A stretch of DNA of 64,000 bases from CAWIVJ01 sp963839525 (GCA_963839525.1 CAWIVJ010000007.1:1-64000), one strand, 5' to 3'. Shown: positions 15,677-24,542, numbered from the stretch's first letter. A program made the numbers and translations. The notes: a model not told the origin generated them from the letters alone.

Positions 15677-17618
15677 TAATTCAGGTGAAACACCTGATGA
15701 CAACGAACAAAATAAAGTTAATCATGAGGACATAAACAACCCGCTTGATTTGCTTAAAAGGCCTTATAATGACTTTGCTCTCGAAGAACTCGAAAAGTGC
15801 AAAGCTGAAATGTTCAAAAGGCCTATTATCAGGATAGTTCCTGATGATGTAGACAAGGGTTCAATAAATAATGACCTTATCGAATATAAAAGTTCAACAT
15901 TTGAATTTAGGACCGAAGGCAAAGGTGACAAAAAGAAGGTTGTAATATTAAGAGTGCTTAATGCAATCATTGAAAAAGTCATCAAGTTTAAGACTTATTC
16001 AAACAATAAGACCGATAAACATGGTAAGGCCTTAATTGAAATACAAGCTCGGACAGATAAAGGGACCTTAACAAGTCCATTTATGCTTGAAGGTAAAGCA
16101 AAGTGCAGGATTATGGATTTTGCTGAAACTTTAAGTCGGGCAAGTAATTACCTAATTTCTGACGGTGATGATAAAACTGTAAAAGCATTTAGAGAACTGA
16201 TTAACAAAAAGTGCACCGATACAGTTATACTTCTCTCCAATCCAGGAAGTATTGAGTTTGAAAATTTATCAGGGCGGATTTATGAAAACTGCTATACAGA
16301 TGGATTTAATACTTACTGGGCGGATGGCGACAGAGTAATTGAATTACCCAACGGAAAAAAGGTAATGCTCGATAAAACTATAGGTAGCAACTTACCTAAG
16401 CTATATCAAGAAGATATTGATATAAGTGCTTGTGTATCAAAATTGTTAGAATCAATGGACAAGGCTTTTAATGGGACAATAGGACCATTGTTAGCTTTAG
16501 GCCTAGGCGTTATGGGTGTTTTTGCAGAAAAGCTCTGGGAAAATACCTGTGGTTTCCCAACAGGCTTTCTTTACGGAAAGTCAAAGCAAGGAAAAGGGAC
16601 CATTCAAAACTTGATAAACTATACTTACGGTTTTGATAAAACATTTCTTGCTATGGGAAACAGTACATATAAGTCGATAAATCGTAAATGTAATGCATAC
16701 AATTCCTGTTTAATACACCTTAATGACATGACTTCAAAAGCCGCTAGAACGGATGGATTTGAAAACAACATTGTTCAAAGCTATGAGAATATTGTTAGGG
16801 AAAAAATGCAGGATGGAAACAGGTTTAATAATCTTCCTCAATGTTCTGCAATTTTTGTTTCAAGCAATTATTTGCCTATACAAAAAGAAAAGATGTTAAA
16901 CCGCATTTTACCAGTATATTTTGAGCCTAATATGTACAATCCTAAAGAGATGGCAGAATATTATAACGAACCTCGTTATTTGTCAAAAATATTGCCAGAG
17001 GTATTAAAATATAACTTTGATGACATTTTAAAGACAATTAATGAAGCTAGCAGATATTTTGCAGCACATTTAGATATTGACGAGAGCAGGGAATCACATA
17101 ATGTTGCTATTGCTTACACGGGTTTGATACTTCTTGAACAACTCGGTAACTATTCAATTCCTAACAGGGACCAAAAAGTAATTGAGTATTTTGAGTGGTA
17201 TCTCGGACAGTTCAAAGAACTTGAAGAGCCTGTAGACGCTTTCTTAAATCATTTACATGTTCTAATCGAAGAACATATGATTAGATTCGAAGAACATATA
17301 TGGTTGGAGAAAGATAGGAGCGGGTGTCCTATTTTAACAATTAGAACCCAAACCTGTCTAGATAAATTTAACTCTTACATAGGTAGGATTTACAGCGAAA
17401 AATTTATCCATCCTAAAGAGTTCTCTTTATCAGTGAAAGGCTCTCCGTACTACATAAAAACGGAGAATAAAAGGTACAAACCAAGCAGTAAGCGAATACC
17501 TGCTGTAGCTTCTTCCACATTCTTGAATATGACCGAATGCCCGAATCTATATTTAATTGAAGAAGAATATGGAAAATTCAAGAAACAGAAGAAAAAATCA
17601 GCCGAAATGGGTAACTAA
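15657..17618 (+). CDS. DUF927-like replication ATPase/helicase of a mobile element
   Basis: 653 residues from ATG 15657, which follows AAGGAG; a longer frame to 15477 is an overlap with the primase fragment. The N-terminal 200 residues are of unknown fold. A P-loop-like segment GFLYGKSKQGKGT lies at about residue 300, with the downstream LIHLNDM in the place of a Walker B strand and FVSSNYLPI as a sensor-like strand. This order resembles DUF927 domains fused to or encoded after primases in phages and integrative elements, where they probably unwind DNA for replication. It appears intact, unlike most neighbours. Confidence 0.6.
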   Translation: MSTLVFDNSGETPDDNEQNKVNHEDINNPLDLLKRPYNDFALEELEKCKAEMFKRPIIRIVPDDVDKGSINNDLIEYKSSTFEFRTEGKGDKKKVVILRVLNAIIEKVIKFKTYSNNKTDKHGKALIEIQARTDKGTLTSPFMLEGKAKCRIMDFAETLSRASNYLISDGDDKTVKAFRELINKKCTDTVILLSNPGSIEFENLSGRIYENCYTDGFNTYWADGDRVIELPNGKKVMLDKTIGSNLPKLYQEDIDISACVSKLLESMDKAFNGTIGPLLALGLGVMGVFAEKLWENTCGFPTGFLYGKSKQGKGTIQNLINYTYGFDKTFLAMGNSTYKSINRKCNAYNSCLIHLNDMTSKAARTDGFENNIVQSYENIVREKMQDGNRFNNLPQCSAIFVSSNYLPIQKEKMLNRILPVYFEPNMYNPKEMAEYYNEPRYLSKILPEVLKYNFDDILKTINEASRYFAAHLDIDESRESHNVAIAYTGLILLEQLGNYSIPNRDQKVIEYFEWYLGQFKELEEPVDAFLNHLHVLIEEHMIRFEEHIWLEKDRSGCPILTIRTQTCLDKFNSYIGRIYSEKFIHPKEFSLSVKGSPYYIKTENKRYKPSSKRIPAVASSTFLNMTECPNLYLIEEEYGKFKKQKKKSAEMGN

Positions 17619-17686
17619 TAACACGTGATAACACCCCCCAAGATATAATCCAAAGTTATATCTTGGGGTAGGTGTTATTAGTTATT
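17612..17686 (+). terminator. Long two-part hairpin after the replication ATPase gene
   Basis: CCCCAAGATATA pairs with TATATCTTGGGG around a 9-base loop. Outside it TAACTAATAACAC pairs with GTGTTATTAGTTA. Only a short AT-rich tract follows. Given the length it may act as terminator and perhaps also as a replication or recombination structure. Confidence 0.6.
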
Positions 17687-17721
17687 AAAAAATACACTAT
17701 TAAAAAAAATGGAGAAATATT

Positions 17722-17946
17722 ATGAATATCGTAAATTCAGAGGAAAACTTGGATTTAATAACGGTAAGCGAAGCAGCAGCATTACTAAGGATTAAGCCAC
17801 AAACAGTTAGGTTATATTTGATGAATGGAAGACTTCCGAGAAAAAAATTATGCTCAAAGTGGCATGGGAAGCCTCTATTTTTCAAAGAAAGGCTAATTGA
17901 TTTTATTAAAAACCCAGAGAAATACCAAGAAGGGCTCTGTCTATAA
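17722..17946 (+). CDS. Excisionase-like HTH protein
   Basis: 74 residues, preceded by AATGGAGAAA. HTH_17-type DNA-binding fold: LITVSEAAALLRIKPQTVRL, YLMNGRLPRKKL, then a wing and FFKERLIDFI. It lies directly before the integrase gene, the usual place for a recombination directionality factor. A hairpin with a T-run overlaps its stop, so integrase expression may be attenuated relative to it. Confidence 0.75.
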   Translation: MNIVNSEENLDLITVSEAAALLRIKPQTVRLYLMNGRLPRKKLCSKWHGKPLFFKERLIDFIKNPEKYQEGLCL

Positions 17947-17962
17947 AGACAGGGCCTTTTTA
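17931..17962 (+). terminator. Terminator/attenuator between excisionase and integrase
   Basis: The left arm starting AGGGCTCTGTCT pairs with AGACAGGGCCT around a 4-base loop, then TTTTT. It overlaps the last codons of the excisionase gene and sits 22 bases before the integrase start. Confidence 0.75.
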
Positions 17963-17983
17963 ATACAAAGAAAGGATAAGAAA

Positions 17984-19011
17984 ATGACAGTATATTGTAA
18001 AAACGGAAGATGGTACTACAACTTTATGATTGACGGCGAAAGGTTTCATAAGTCGATTAAAGGTTGTACAAACTACAAAGATGCACTAAAAGCTGAAAAT
18101 GTTGTTAAGACAGCATTAATGAGGTCAAATTATGAACTCGTTGAAAAAATTAAAAATACAACCCTGCAAGAAGGTGTTGATTTATACAAGGAATATTCAA
18201 AAGCAAACAAAAAAAGCTACGAATTAGATGTTTTGTTTTGTAGAGTCTTTATAGAAGTATTTGGAAAAAATACCAAGCTCAAAGATATTACACCTCAAAA
18301 AATTGAACGTTTTAAAGCTGATAGGATGGCTAAAAATTCAAATGCTACTGTAAATAGATACTTAGAAGCTTTAAGTAAACTTTATAATCTTGCAATAGCA
18401 AATGATTTGGCAAAAGAAAATCCTATGACAAAAGTTAAAAAACTTAGACAAAAAAATTATAAAATAAGGTTTTTAACCAAAGAAGAAGAAAAAAGATTAT
18501 TTGAAACTCTTGAGAAAAATAAACAATATTGGCACTTAAAACCAATTATTCTCTGTTCATTATTAGCAGGAATGAGATACGGCGAAATAATAAACTTACA
18601 ATGGCATAATGTCGATTTTTATACAAATCACATTGAACTTCTTGAAACAAAATCAGGTAAAGCAAGAAAAATTCCTATTGCTAAGAAATTGATGGATGAA
18701 TTCATAAAGTTAAAAGAGCATAAACATCCAAAGCTTGATTATGTATTCATAAATCCGGCAACCGATGACAAATATATTGATGTTAAAAAAGGATATAGAA
18801 ATTTGCTTAAAAAGGCAGAAATTTCTAATTTTAGGTTTCATGATTTACGGCATACTGCTGCTACAAGAATGACCGAAATGGGGATTGATTTAGCAGTTGT
18901 TCAAGAGATCTTAGGACATAGTGATATTAAAACAACCATGACAGATATGCTCACCCTGTACCTGAGAGAAAGTTGAAAGCTATTGAAGCCTTAGATAACT
19001 ACGTTGAATGA
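17984..19011 (+). pseudogene. int: Phage-type tyrosine integrase, frameshifted just before the catalytic tyrosine
   Basis: The ATG at 17984 follows AAAGGATAAG. It has an N-terminal arm-binding-like region, a core-binding domain, and a catalytic domain with AGMRYGEI (Arg I), ETKSGKARKIPI (Lys), HDLRHTAAT (HxxR) and LGHSDIKTT (His). Then the frame reads DMLTLYLRES and stops at 18976. Deleting two bases (CA) at about 18942-18943 restores MRYAHPVPERKLKAIEALD to a stop at 19009-19011, a normal ending that contains the nucleophile tyrosine. The encoded protein as it stands lacks the nucleophile and should not recombine DNA. The intact length would be 341 residues. Confidence 0.85.
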
Positions 19012-19042
19012 CATTCATTACACAAATATTACACAAAATAAA

Positions 19043-19079
19043 AAAGCTAGACTTGGGAAACCCTGTCTAGCTTTATTTT
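19043..19079 (+). terminator. Rho-independent terminator after the integrase
   Basis: AAAGCTAGAC and GTCTAGCTTT form a perfect 10-bp stem with a 12-base loop, followed by ATTTTT. It closes the island transcriptionally. Confidence 0.85.
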
Positions 19080-19086
19080 TAATAAA

Positions 19087-19108
19087 TGGGCCATCCTGGA
19101 CTCGAACC
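19087..19108 (-). other. tRNA 3'-end fragment, probable attachment site
   Basis: On the minus strand this reads as half of a T-arm plus acceptor: GGTTCGAGTCCAGG then ATGGCCCA. The sequence upstream of it in tRNA sense (19109 and above) does not continue as a tRNA: the expected CCAGG/CCTGG T-stem partner is replaced. A tRNA ending this way would begin GGGCCAT, as in tRNA-Ile-type genes (inference). It lies 75 bp after the integrase gene, the typical position of an att core. From 19109 to 19376 I see no convincing gene. Confidence 0.6.
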
Positions 19109-19376
19109 CGAAATTGAGCCATTGTTACAGTTGAATAAAATCGCTAAAGTGTTGATTGTCAATGCATTAGCTCTAAATCCCCCGCGTGTTTCTTTGAATT
19201 CTTTGGTGCTTTCTTTTATTTCGTTATAACTTTTGATATCGGTATCTTTTAGTTCTTTCATTATTTGTTTGTGAGGCGTTGCCTGACCTACTGTATTTTA
19301 TCATGCAAAATGTCAGGTTACAAATGGAGATTTGAACAAATGTGAAAATCACCCGTAAGGTTTTTCACAAAAAAAC

Positions 19377-19450
19377 TAGCAAGGGAGAGATTCGAACTCT
19401 CGACCTCACGGGTATGAGCCGTGCGCTCTCACCAACTGAGCTACCTTGCC
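19377..19450 (-). tRNA. tRNA-Met (CAT)
   Basis: 74 nt on the minus strand. Acceptor GGCAAGG pairs with CCTTGCT (one G-U), D-arm TAGCTCAGTTGGTGAGAGC, anticodon loop CTCATAC with anticodon CAT, T-arm with TTCGAAT. CCA is not encoded. The anticodon also allows tRNA-Ile2 (modified C), but the body looks like an elongator Met tRNA. Confidence 0.9.
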
Positions 19451-19630
19451 ATTTAGTTAAAATTATTCAATTTTTGTAGTGCTCAATTGGCATTTAATTT
19501 AACTCTGCTTTGCGGAGTCTCACCGAAAAAAGCTATCTTACTACTCAGGTAAATTTTTACACAAACAAAGATAAATAGCAAGTAAAAATTAAGTACTAAA
19601 ACGGGAAAAATATAAATTAAAATACTATTC

Positions 19631-20251
19631 TTATAAATTTTTCATTCTGGTAAATGGCCAGAATAGAAAAACAGCTTTTCCTACAAATCTGTCTTTCTGT
19701 AAAAATCCCCAAAAACGGCTGTCTTGAGAGTTTCCTCTATTATCCCCAAGCATAAAATAGTTATCTTCGGGTACAGTAAAAGGTCCGCAGTACATTTGAG
19801 CGGTGCAGGGAATATAATCGTAGTCACTCATTACATATTTTTCTTTAAGTTGCTTACCATTAATATATACAGCATATTTGCCCTCAGAGTCCCCTTTAAT
19901 TAGTATTTTATCCCCTGGGAGTCCTATTACACGCTTAATATAAGGGATTTCTTTGCAGAAGAATCCGCTTAATCGTTCAAATACAGCTAACGGTTTTTTG
20001 GATAAAGTTTGCATTGGCGGATAAAAAACCATTATATCACCTCTGTGAGGAGTAGTGAAAAATCTTGAGACTCTTTCAACAAAAATTCTATCACCTTCTT
20101 CTAATGTTGGTTTCATTGAACCTGAAGGAATCCAGCGAGTTTCTCCTATAAAGAATTTGATTAATATAACCATTACAACAACAAATAAAACCGTTTCTAT
20201 TGTTTCTTTTAAAATTGCTTTTATTTTTGCTTTCATTGTATTTGATTCCAT
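19631..20251 (-). CDS. lepB: Signal peptidase I
   Basis: 206 residues, ribosome site AGGAGAGG before the ATG. One N-terminal membrane segment at about 18-35, then the catalytic serine in PSGSMKP (Ser45) and the general-base lysine in YIKRVIGLPGD (about 106), and the conserved GDNRGNSQDSR box. It cleaves signal peptides from exported proteins on the outer face of the inner membrane. It lies 11 bases after the polyprenyl synthase gene, so the two are probably one operon. Confidence 0.95.
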   Translation of the reverse strand: MESNTMKAKIKAILKETIETVLFVVVMVILIKFFIGETRWIPSGSMKPTLEEGDRIFVERVSRFFTTPHRGDIMVFYPPMQTLSKKPLAVFERLSGFFCKEIPYIKRVIGLPGDKILIKGDSEGKYAVYINGKQLKEKYVMSDYDYIPCTAQMYCGPFTVPEDNYFMLGDNRGNSQDSRFWGFLQKDRFVGKAVFLFWPFTRMKNL

Positions 20252-20262
20252 GTCCTCTCCTT

Positions 20263-21189
20263 CTATAGGTTGGTTTTAAGTAATTCTACCAAATTTAGGA
20301 TTGCCGTTTTATATTCATTATCTTCTAAATCTTTAATCGCGGAAATTGACTTCCTAAAATAATTGTCCATCAAATTTTTGGTTTTTTCAATACCTTTAGT
20401 ATTTTTTATCGCTTCTAAAATGTCTTCTTCATTTAATATGTTGCTGTTTTCATTATAAGCAAATATTATTGGGGCGGTATAAGTTCCTTCTTTAATATCA
20501 TGATTTTTCAAAGAATCCGAATTTAAAATATTAATTAAATCATCTCTAATTTGAAAAGCTATTCCAAAATTTTGAGAAAAATCAATTGCTGTTCGCATTA
20601 AATTTTCGTCAATTGTTTTGCCACTTAAAAGAATACCGCTGGAAACTGCTACTTCAAAAAGAAGAGCTGTTTTTTTTCTTGACTTTTCGATATATTCTTC
20701 AATAGATGTTATTTTAAATTTATTAAAATATTGGTTAATTTCGCCTAAGCAAGTTATTTTAAGTGCTGATGTGCAAATTTTAACTACTTCAATAGAATTT
20801 ACATTAATCACTTTTTCCATTGCGGTTGCAAGTAAAAAATCTCCGGCAATAACTGCTAAATTATTATCAAATTTGACATTAAGAGTTTCTTTTTTTCGTC
20901 TTTGTTTTGCATTATCTATTACATCATCATGAATCAATGTTGCATTATGGATAAGTTCAACGGCAAGCAAAATGTCATATTGTTTATTATTTATTTTTCC
21001 AAATACACACTTCAAAAATAAAATTCCTAATAAAGGACGTAATCTTTTTGCCGGAACAGTTAAGAAAATTGATAAGTCTTTCTCTAAGGGGGTAGAATTA
21101 TTGAATAAGTTTTTAACTTTTTGTTCTAAAAAATTTAAATCATCCTTGACTATTGCCTTTATTTCTTGGTATTTTTTTTCAAAAAGCAT
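20263..21189 (-). CDS. Polyprenyl diphosphate synthase (IspA/IspB family)
   Basis: 308 residues, ribosome site AGGAG. Trans-prenyltransferase fold with the first aspartate motif DDVID (LIHDDVIDNAKQRR), KETLN, and the second motif as FQIRDDLIN (usually DDxxD, here DDLIN). It chains isopentenyl diphosphate onto an allylic primer; the chain length (quinone side chain or shorter) cannot be told from the motif alone. It links to the dxr gene elsewhere in this window through the MEP pathway. Upstream of lepB on the same strand. Confidence 0.85.
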   Translation of the reverse strand: MLFEKKYQEIKAIVKDDLNFLEQKVKNLFNNSTPLEKDLSIFLTVPAKRLRPLLGILFLKCVFGKINNKQYDILLAVELIHNATLIHDDVIDNAKQRRKKETLNVKFDNNLAVIAGDFLLATAMEKVINVNSIEVVKICTSALKITCLGEINQYFNKFKITSIEEYIEKSRKKTALLFEVAVSSGILLSGKTIDENLMRTAIDFSQNFGIAFQIRDDLINILNSDSLKNHDIKEGTYTAPIIFAYNENSNILNEEDILEAIKNTKGIEKTKNLMDNYFRKSISAIKDLEDNEYKTAILNLVELLKTNL

Positions 21190-21392
21190 TTTTAACTCCT
21201 ATAAATAATTCTATCATAAATAAGAATTATGATAAGATTTTACAATTTTAATTTAAAACTTAACACTTAACACTTTTTAATGTTTTTTGATTTGAAATGA
21301 GTGTTTTGTGGAATAAATACTTTAGGATGAAGGATTTTACTTTAAAGAAATAATAAAAAAGATTAGCCGGAAATAAATAGGAGATTTAGATT

Positions 21393-22718
21393 ATGCTACA
21401 GAAAAAGAGGAAATCAGGGATGGTTTCAACAGAAGTTGCAATAGGCTTAACTTTAGCTGTTGTTGTATTGTTTGTTGCAATAGGTTTGTTTAGTGAAAGT
21501 TTATCAGAGATGGTTGCAAGTACTAATTTTAAAAATATTTCTCTTAGCCAAAATGATTCAAAAACAGAATTTTCTTATTCTAACAGAGATTATTCTTCTT
21601 CTCAAATTAATGTACAAATAATGGGAGAACAAGGTCTGGCAATGCTAAGAAGAAGAGCTAATAACAAGGCTATTGAATTAATGAAAGAGGCATTTAACAA
21701 CAAAAAAGATGCTGATTCTATAGCGTATCTATCAACAGCAATAAAAGCACTGACTGGAGAACCTCATGTTTGCGTTTATATGAAAAAAGATTCAGATAAA
21801 CTCTGTAAGGAAGATGGAATAGGAGGCTATAATTATAACCTTGCACTTGGAAGCGCAGCTTTAACTATAAAAAAAGTAAATTCTGCCGGAACGGTTATTA
21901 GCGAAACAGCAGTTCTAACAATTAATACGACTTTAGGCAAAATTTTAAGCGGAGCAACTATTTCTGAAGATTCAAGTATGAAAGAAAAATATGACTTTAT
22001 AAAAAATCTTTCTTCAGATTCCGCACCTTATGTTAGAAAAGATGTTATTTTGATAAGAAATTTTGATGCTTTTAATAATATTAGAGATTTTTCTTCATCA
22101 GGAAATTCTGATATTATAAAAGGTGATTTGGAAGTTTTATATAATTCTGGTATTAGAAATTTTGTTTACAGAAATTCTGAAGATCCTGTGGGATATTCAA
22201 CTAACAAATGTGGTTTTCTTTGTATCAATAAACAAGTTAATAAAGATGAAAACGTAGCGATAGACTATTTAATATCAGGTGAAGGAAAAACAATTACTTT
22301 AGACGGTTTCAATAAATTACTTAATGAAATTGAATCAGTAGCTTCCGGCAACCTTCATAAGACTTTTGACAGTTCTTTAGGCTTAGTGGTTGTTAATAAT
22401 GCTTTAAAATATGCTCGTAAAGCTACTTACAATAAGTTTGTTTACAATGTAGAATATAACTTTATTTCTGATGATGTGCATGACCTTTCAACACAAGAAG
22501 TAGTATTCTATAATAATGGCGAATCTGATATTGATAATGGAAAAATTTCAGCTAAAACTCAAATTTGCTTTAATTACAGCTTTACAAGCGGTCCTGGAAA
22601 TAACAAATTAGGCGATAGTAGAGATTGGGCAATTGCAGTTGTTTCATATGCTGATTCTAAGGTGGTTATATCTACCTATTTGAAGTATTTTCGGCAATAT
22701 TTAAACCAATATAAATAA
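21393..22718 (+). CDS. Pilin-like secreted protein with prepilin-type N-terminus
   Basis: 441 residues, ribosome site AGGAGA. Short basic leader (MLQKKRKSG), then MVSTEVAIGLTLAVVVLFVAIGLF, a hydrophobic helix with glutamate at position +5 after the glycine, as in type IV and Flp/TadE-like prepilins cut by a prepilin peptidase. A long, polar, extracytoplasmic part follows with four or five cysteines (VCVYMKKDSDKLC, KCGFLCIN). No pilus assembly ATPase or peptidase lies nearby. A stand-alone minor pilin or surface protein is the likely role. Confidence 0.6.
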   Translation: MLQKKRKSGMVSTEVAIGLTLAVVVLFVAIGLFSESLSEMVASTNFKNISLSQNDSKTEFSYSNRDYSSSQINVQIMGEQGLAMLRRRANNKAIELMKEAFNNKKDADSIAYLSTAIKALTGEPHVCVYMKKDSDKLCKEDGIGGYNYNLALGSAALTIKKVNSAGTVISETAVLTINTTLGKILSGATISEDSSMKEKYDFIKNLSSDSAPYVRKDVILIRNFDAFNNIRDFSSSGNSDIIKGDLEVLYNSGIRNFVYRNSEDPVGYSTNKCGFLCINKQVNKDENVAIDYLISGEGKTITLDGFNKLLNEIESVASGNLHKTFDSSLGLVVVNNALKYARKATYNKFVYNVEYNFISDDVHDLSTQEVVFYNNGESDIDNGKISAKTQICFNYSFTSGPGNNKLGDSRDWAIAVVSYADSKVVISTYLKYFRQYLNQYK

Positions 22719-22722
22719 GTTT

Positions 22723-22757
22723 AAAAAGGGCGCTTTTTTAGAAAAGCGCCCTTTTTA
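22723..22757 (+). terminator. Strong rho-independent terminator
   Basis: AAAAAGGGCGC pairs with GCGCCCTTTTT around TTTTTTAGAAAA. It separates the two pilin-like genes. Confidence 0.92.
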
Positions 22758-22875
22758 AAATAGCCTAGGTGGTCAATAAATTTTTAGGTTTAAAAATTTC
22801 TAAAAGTGGAATAATAAAAGTATTATCAATCCTAATGAATGAATATTATCTGTTTTAAAAACAGGAGAATTTGTT

Positions 22876-23100
22876 GTGGTCTTTATTTCAAAAGTAAAAT
22901 CAGGGATGATTACGGTTGAAGTAGCTGTAAGCTTACTTTCAGTAATTGTATTTTTATTTATTATGGTAGGGGTGCTTAATGAAAACCTGGATAAAATTGC
23001 CGCAAATACCTTTAAAAAATCCGCTGTCGAAACCGACGGGAGGAAGAACTATCAAAGTTATGGTAGAGACTACACAGATTCTACGGTATATGTCAAATAA
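22876..23100 (+). CDS. Short pilin-like protein, paralogue of the preceding gene
   Basis: 74 residues from a GTG at 22876, 8 bases after GGAG. Same leader and helix as the larger neighbour (KSGMITVEVAVSLLSVIVFLFIMVGVL, compare KSGMVSTEVAIGL), followed by a short charged tail with GRDYTDSTVYVK echoing NRDYSSSQINVQ of the larger protein. It looks like a 3'-truncated duplicate or a small pilin. Its stop is one base from the end of the convergent lipM gene. Confidence 0.55.
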   Translation: MVFISKVKSGMITVEVAVSLLSVIVFLFIMVGVLNENLDKIAANTFKKSAVETDGRKNYQSYGRDYTDSTVYVK

Positions 23101-23101
23101 T

Positions 23102-23767
23102 TTAGTGGTTATTTATAAAGGCAATGTTTAAAGCATTTTTAATTTTTTCATAAGTAATTAAAGGATTTATATGTTTTAAACAGGTGATGCTGCTTTCATT
23201 TATTTTTTCGTTAAATATTTTTTCAATAAGATTTTTATCGTAATCAAATAATATTGAACCATGCTGTAAAATATAGCCTTCTTTTCTGAATTGAGCGGAA
23301 CCTATAAGCTTTTTGCCTTCAAAACATAAATCAGCACCGGTTGAAATTGACATGCAGTAATCGAATTTTGTACTAGGGCGTTTATTTTGGGGAAATTCAA
23401 GAATTATCCCCAATGTTTTAAACCCGTCAATTAAAAATTGAGAAATTTCTTTGTAAGAACCAGTAATATTTTCACCATTTTTTAAGCTTGAAACAGGACA
23501 AATGTAAGAATAGGTTAATTCTTTATCGTGCAAAAGCGCTCTTCCGCCTGTTAATCTTCTCACAATGTCAATATTTTTTGATTTTAAAAATCCTTTGTCT
23601 AAAAAACTATCATTTTGATTTCTACCCAAAGAAATACAGGCCGGCAACCATGCATAAAGTCGAAATGTAGGTTCTTTAATTCTATTTTCTAGTGCAAAAT
23701 CAAGCAAATCGTTATCAATTTGCATATTTTTTTCACCTGTATTTATTTCCAATTCAACGTACTTCAT
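23102..23767 (-). CDS. lipM: Octanoyltransferase/lipoate ligase-family protein, LipM type
   Basis: 221 residues from ATG 23767; a further in-frame ATG at 23800 precedes the promoter and a later ATG (23728) has a ribosome-like AGGTG. BPL/LPL fold with RRLTGGRALLHDKELTYS, a cysteine in FDYCMSISTGADL in the place of the LipM acyl-enzyme cysteine, then GKKLIGSAQFRKEGYILQHGSIL. LipM moves octanoyl from acyl carrier protein to GcvH in lipoate synthesis; lipoate protein ligase is the alternative. A -10 TACAAT ends 6 bases before the chosen ATG, so the mRNA could be leaderless. Confidence 0.75.
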   Translation of the reverse strand: MKYVELEINTGEKNMQIDNDLLDFALENRIKEPTFRLYAWLPACISLGRNQNDSFLDKGFLKSKNIDIVRRLTGGRALLHDKELTYSYICPVSSLKNGENITGSYKEISQFLIDGFKTLGIILEFPQNKRPSTKFDYCMSISTGADLCFEGKKLIGSAQFRKEGYILQHGSILFDYDKNLIEKIFNEKINESSITCLKHINPLITYEKIKNALNIAFINNH

Positions 23768-23773
23768 TAAATT

Positions 23774-23779
23774 ATTGTA
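23774..23779 (-). promoter_or_regulatory. -10 box TACAAT of lipM, leaderless arrangement
   Basis: On the minus strand TACAAT is followed by exactly 6 bases and then ATG. With transcription starting about 7 bases after the -10 box, the first base of the mRNA would be the A of the start codon. A TTGCTG lies upstream, but its spacing is short. Confidence 0.45.
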
Positions 23780-23808
23780 CAATAAAATAGCAAGCAGCAA
23801 GATATTTT

Positions 23809-23979
23809 TTATATTTCTTCCGGTAAATAAATACTTGCTTGAGACAATATCATCCTAATCCCCTCATAAGTTTTAGGGTTTTTGATAACGCGTTGATATT
23901 CTCTAACCACACTTATGATATCATCGACTGACATTTTAACCATTCTGCGACCTTGCCTGTTTTCAATAATTTTAGCCAT
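23809..23979 (-). CDS. Small hypothetical protein, 56 residues
   Basis: The frame reads MAKIIENRQGRRMVKMSVDD and ends KTYEGIRMILSQASIYLPEEI. Start preceded by AGGAAA. It is helical and charged, with a phrase EYQRVIKNPKTYEGI typical of small lineage-specific proteins. Same strand as and just downstream of the 107-residue gene. Function unknown. Confidence 0.5.
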   Translation of the reverse strand: MAKIIENRQGRRMVKMSVDDIISVVREYQRVIKNPKTYEGIRMILSQASIYLPEEI

Positions 23980-24084
23980 AAAGCACTTTTTTCCTTTTTG
24001 TATGATTACATAAATGCAATCGGCAAAAACAGAAAAAAACCTTTAAAAAATCAACCGAAGTATTTAGAAAAATTGTTTAAGATT

Positions 24085-24408
24085 TTAATCCTGAAGCGAA
24101 ACACAAAGACCTTCCATTATATTAAGAAAATCTTCTTCAGGGAGAGTAGATATTGTTTTCATTGCATTGCTTAAATCTTTTTGTTTGTCATACCAACGTC
24201 TCGAATTTGAACTTTGATATAATCCCAAAACTCTTTCTATTCCTATGCTTAAAGGCGGTTCATCTTCTTCTCTGTGCATTGTTTTTATTTGATTAGCTAT
24301 AGTAATTACATCATTAGATAAATTTTTTTTTGCGTCCCTATCGAGTTTTTTTAAAATATCTAACGTATCCAATGTTTCTTTATGGCTGTCATACCACCTT
24401 TTATTCAT
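24085..24408 (-). CDS. Hypothetical protein with two RWYD repeats
   Basis: 107 residues, ribosome site AAGGGG. It contains two related segments, KRWYDSHKETLDTLDILKKL and RRWYDKQKDLSNAMKTIST, each followed by a short helix ending in aspartate/glutamate. This suggests an internal duplication. No family recognised. It precedes the 56-residue gene on the same strand. Confidence 0.5.
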   Translation of the reverse strand: MNKRWYDSHKETLDTLDILKKLDRDAKKNLSNDVITIANQIKTMHREEDEPPLSIGIERVLGLYQSSNSRRWYDKQKDLSNAMKTISTLPEEDFLNIMEGLCVSLQD

Positions 24409-24491
24409 AAAAACCCCTTAGTCTGATTAACTATAACTATATTATATCTCTTTTTCAAATAAATTCAATTTAATTAAAAAAATTTACATTT

Positions 24492-24520
24492 TTGGAAAGG
24501 TTAAAAATCAAGAGTATAAT
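24492..24520 (+). promoter_or_regulatory. Sigma-70-type promoter of the amidase gene
   Basis: TTGGAA at 24492, 17-base spacer, TATAAT at 24515. It is placed 22 bases before the ATG at 24543. Confidence 0.7.
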
Positions 24521-24542
24521 ATAGTAGGTAGATTGTTTAAAT

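Noticed and set aside
19079..19261. 60-residue reading frame on the minus strand
   Set aside because: Its end is read through the tRNA acceptor fragment and no family or ribosome site supports it.
23953..24174. 73-residue plus-strand frame
   Set aside because: It overlaps a better-supported minus-strand 56-residue gene (23809-23979) and the end of the 107-residue gene.
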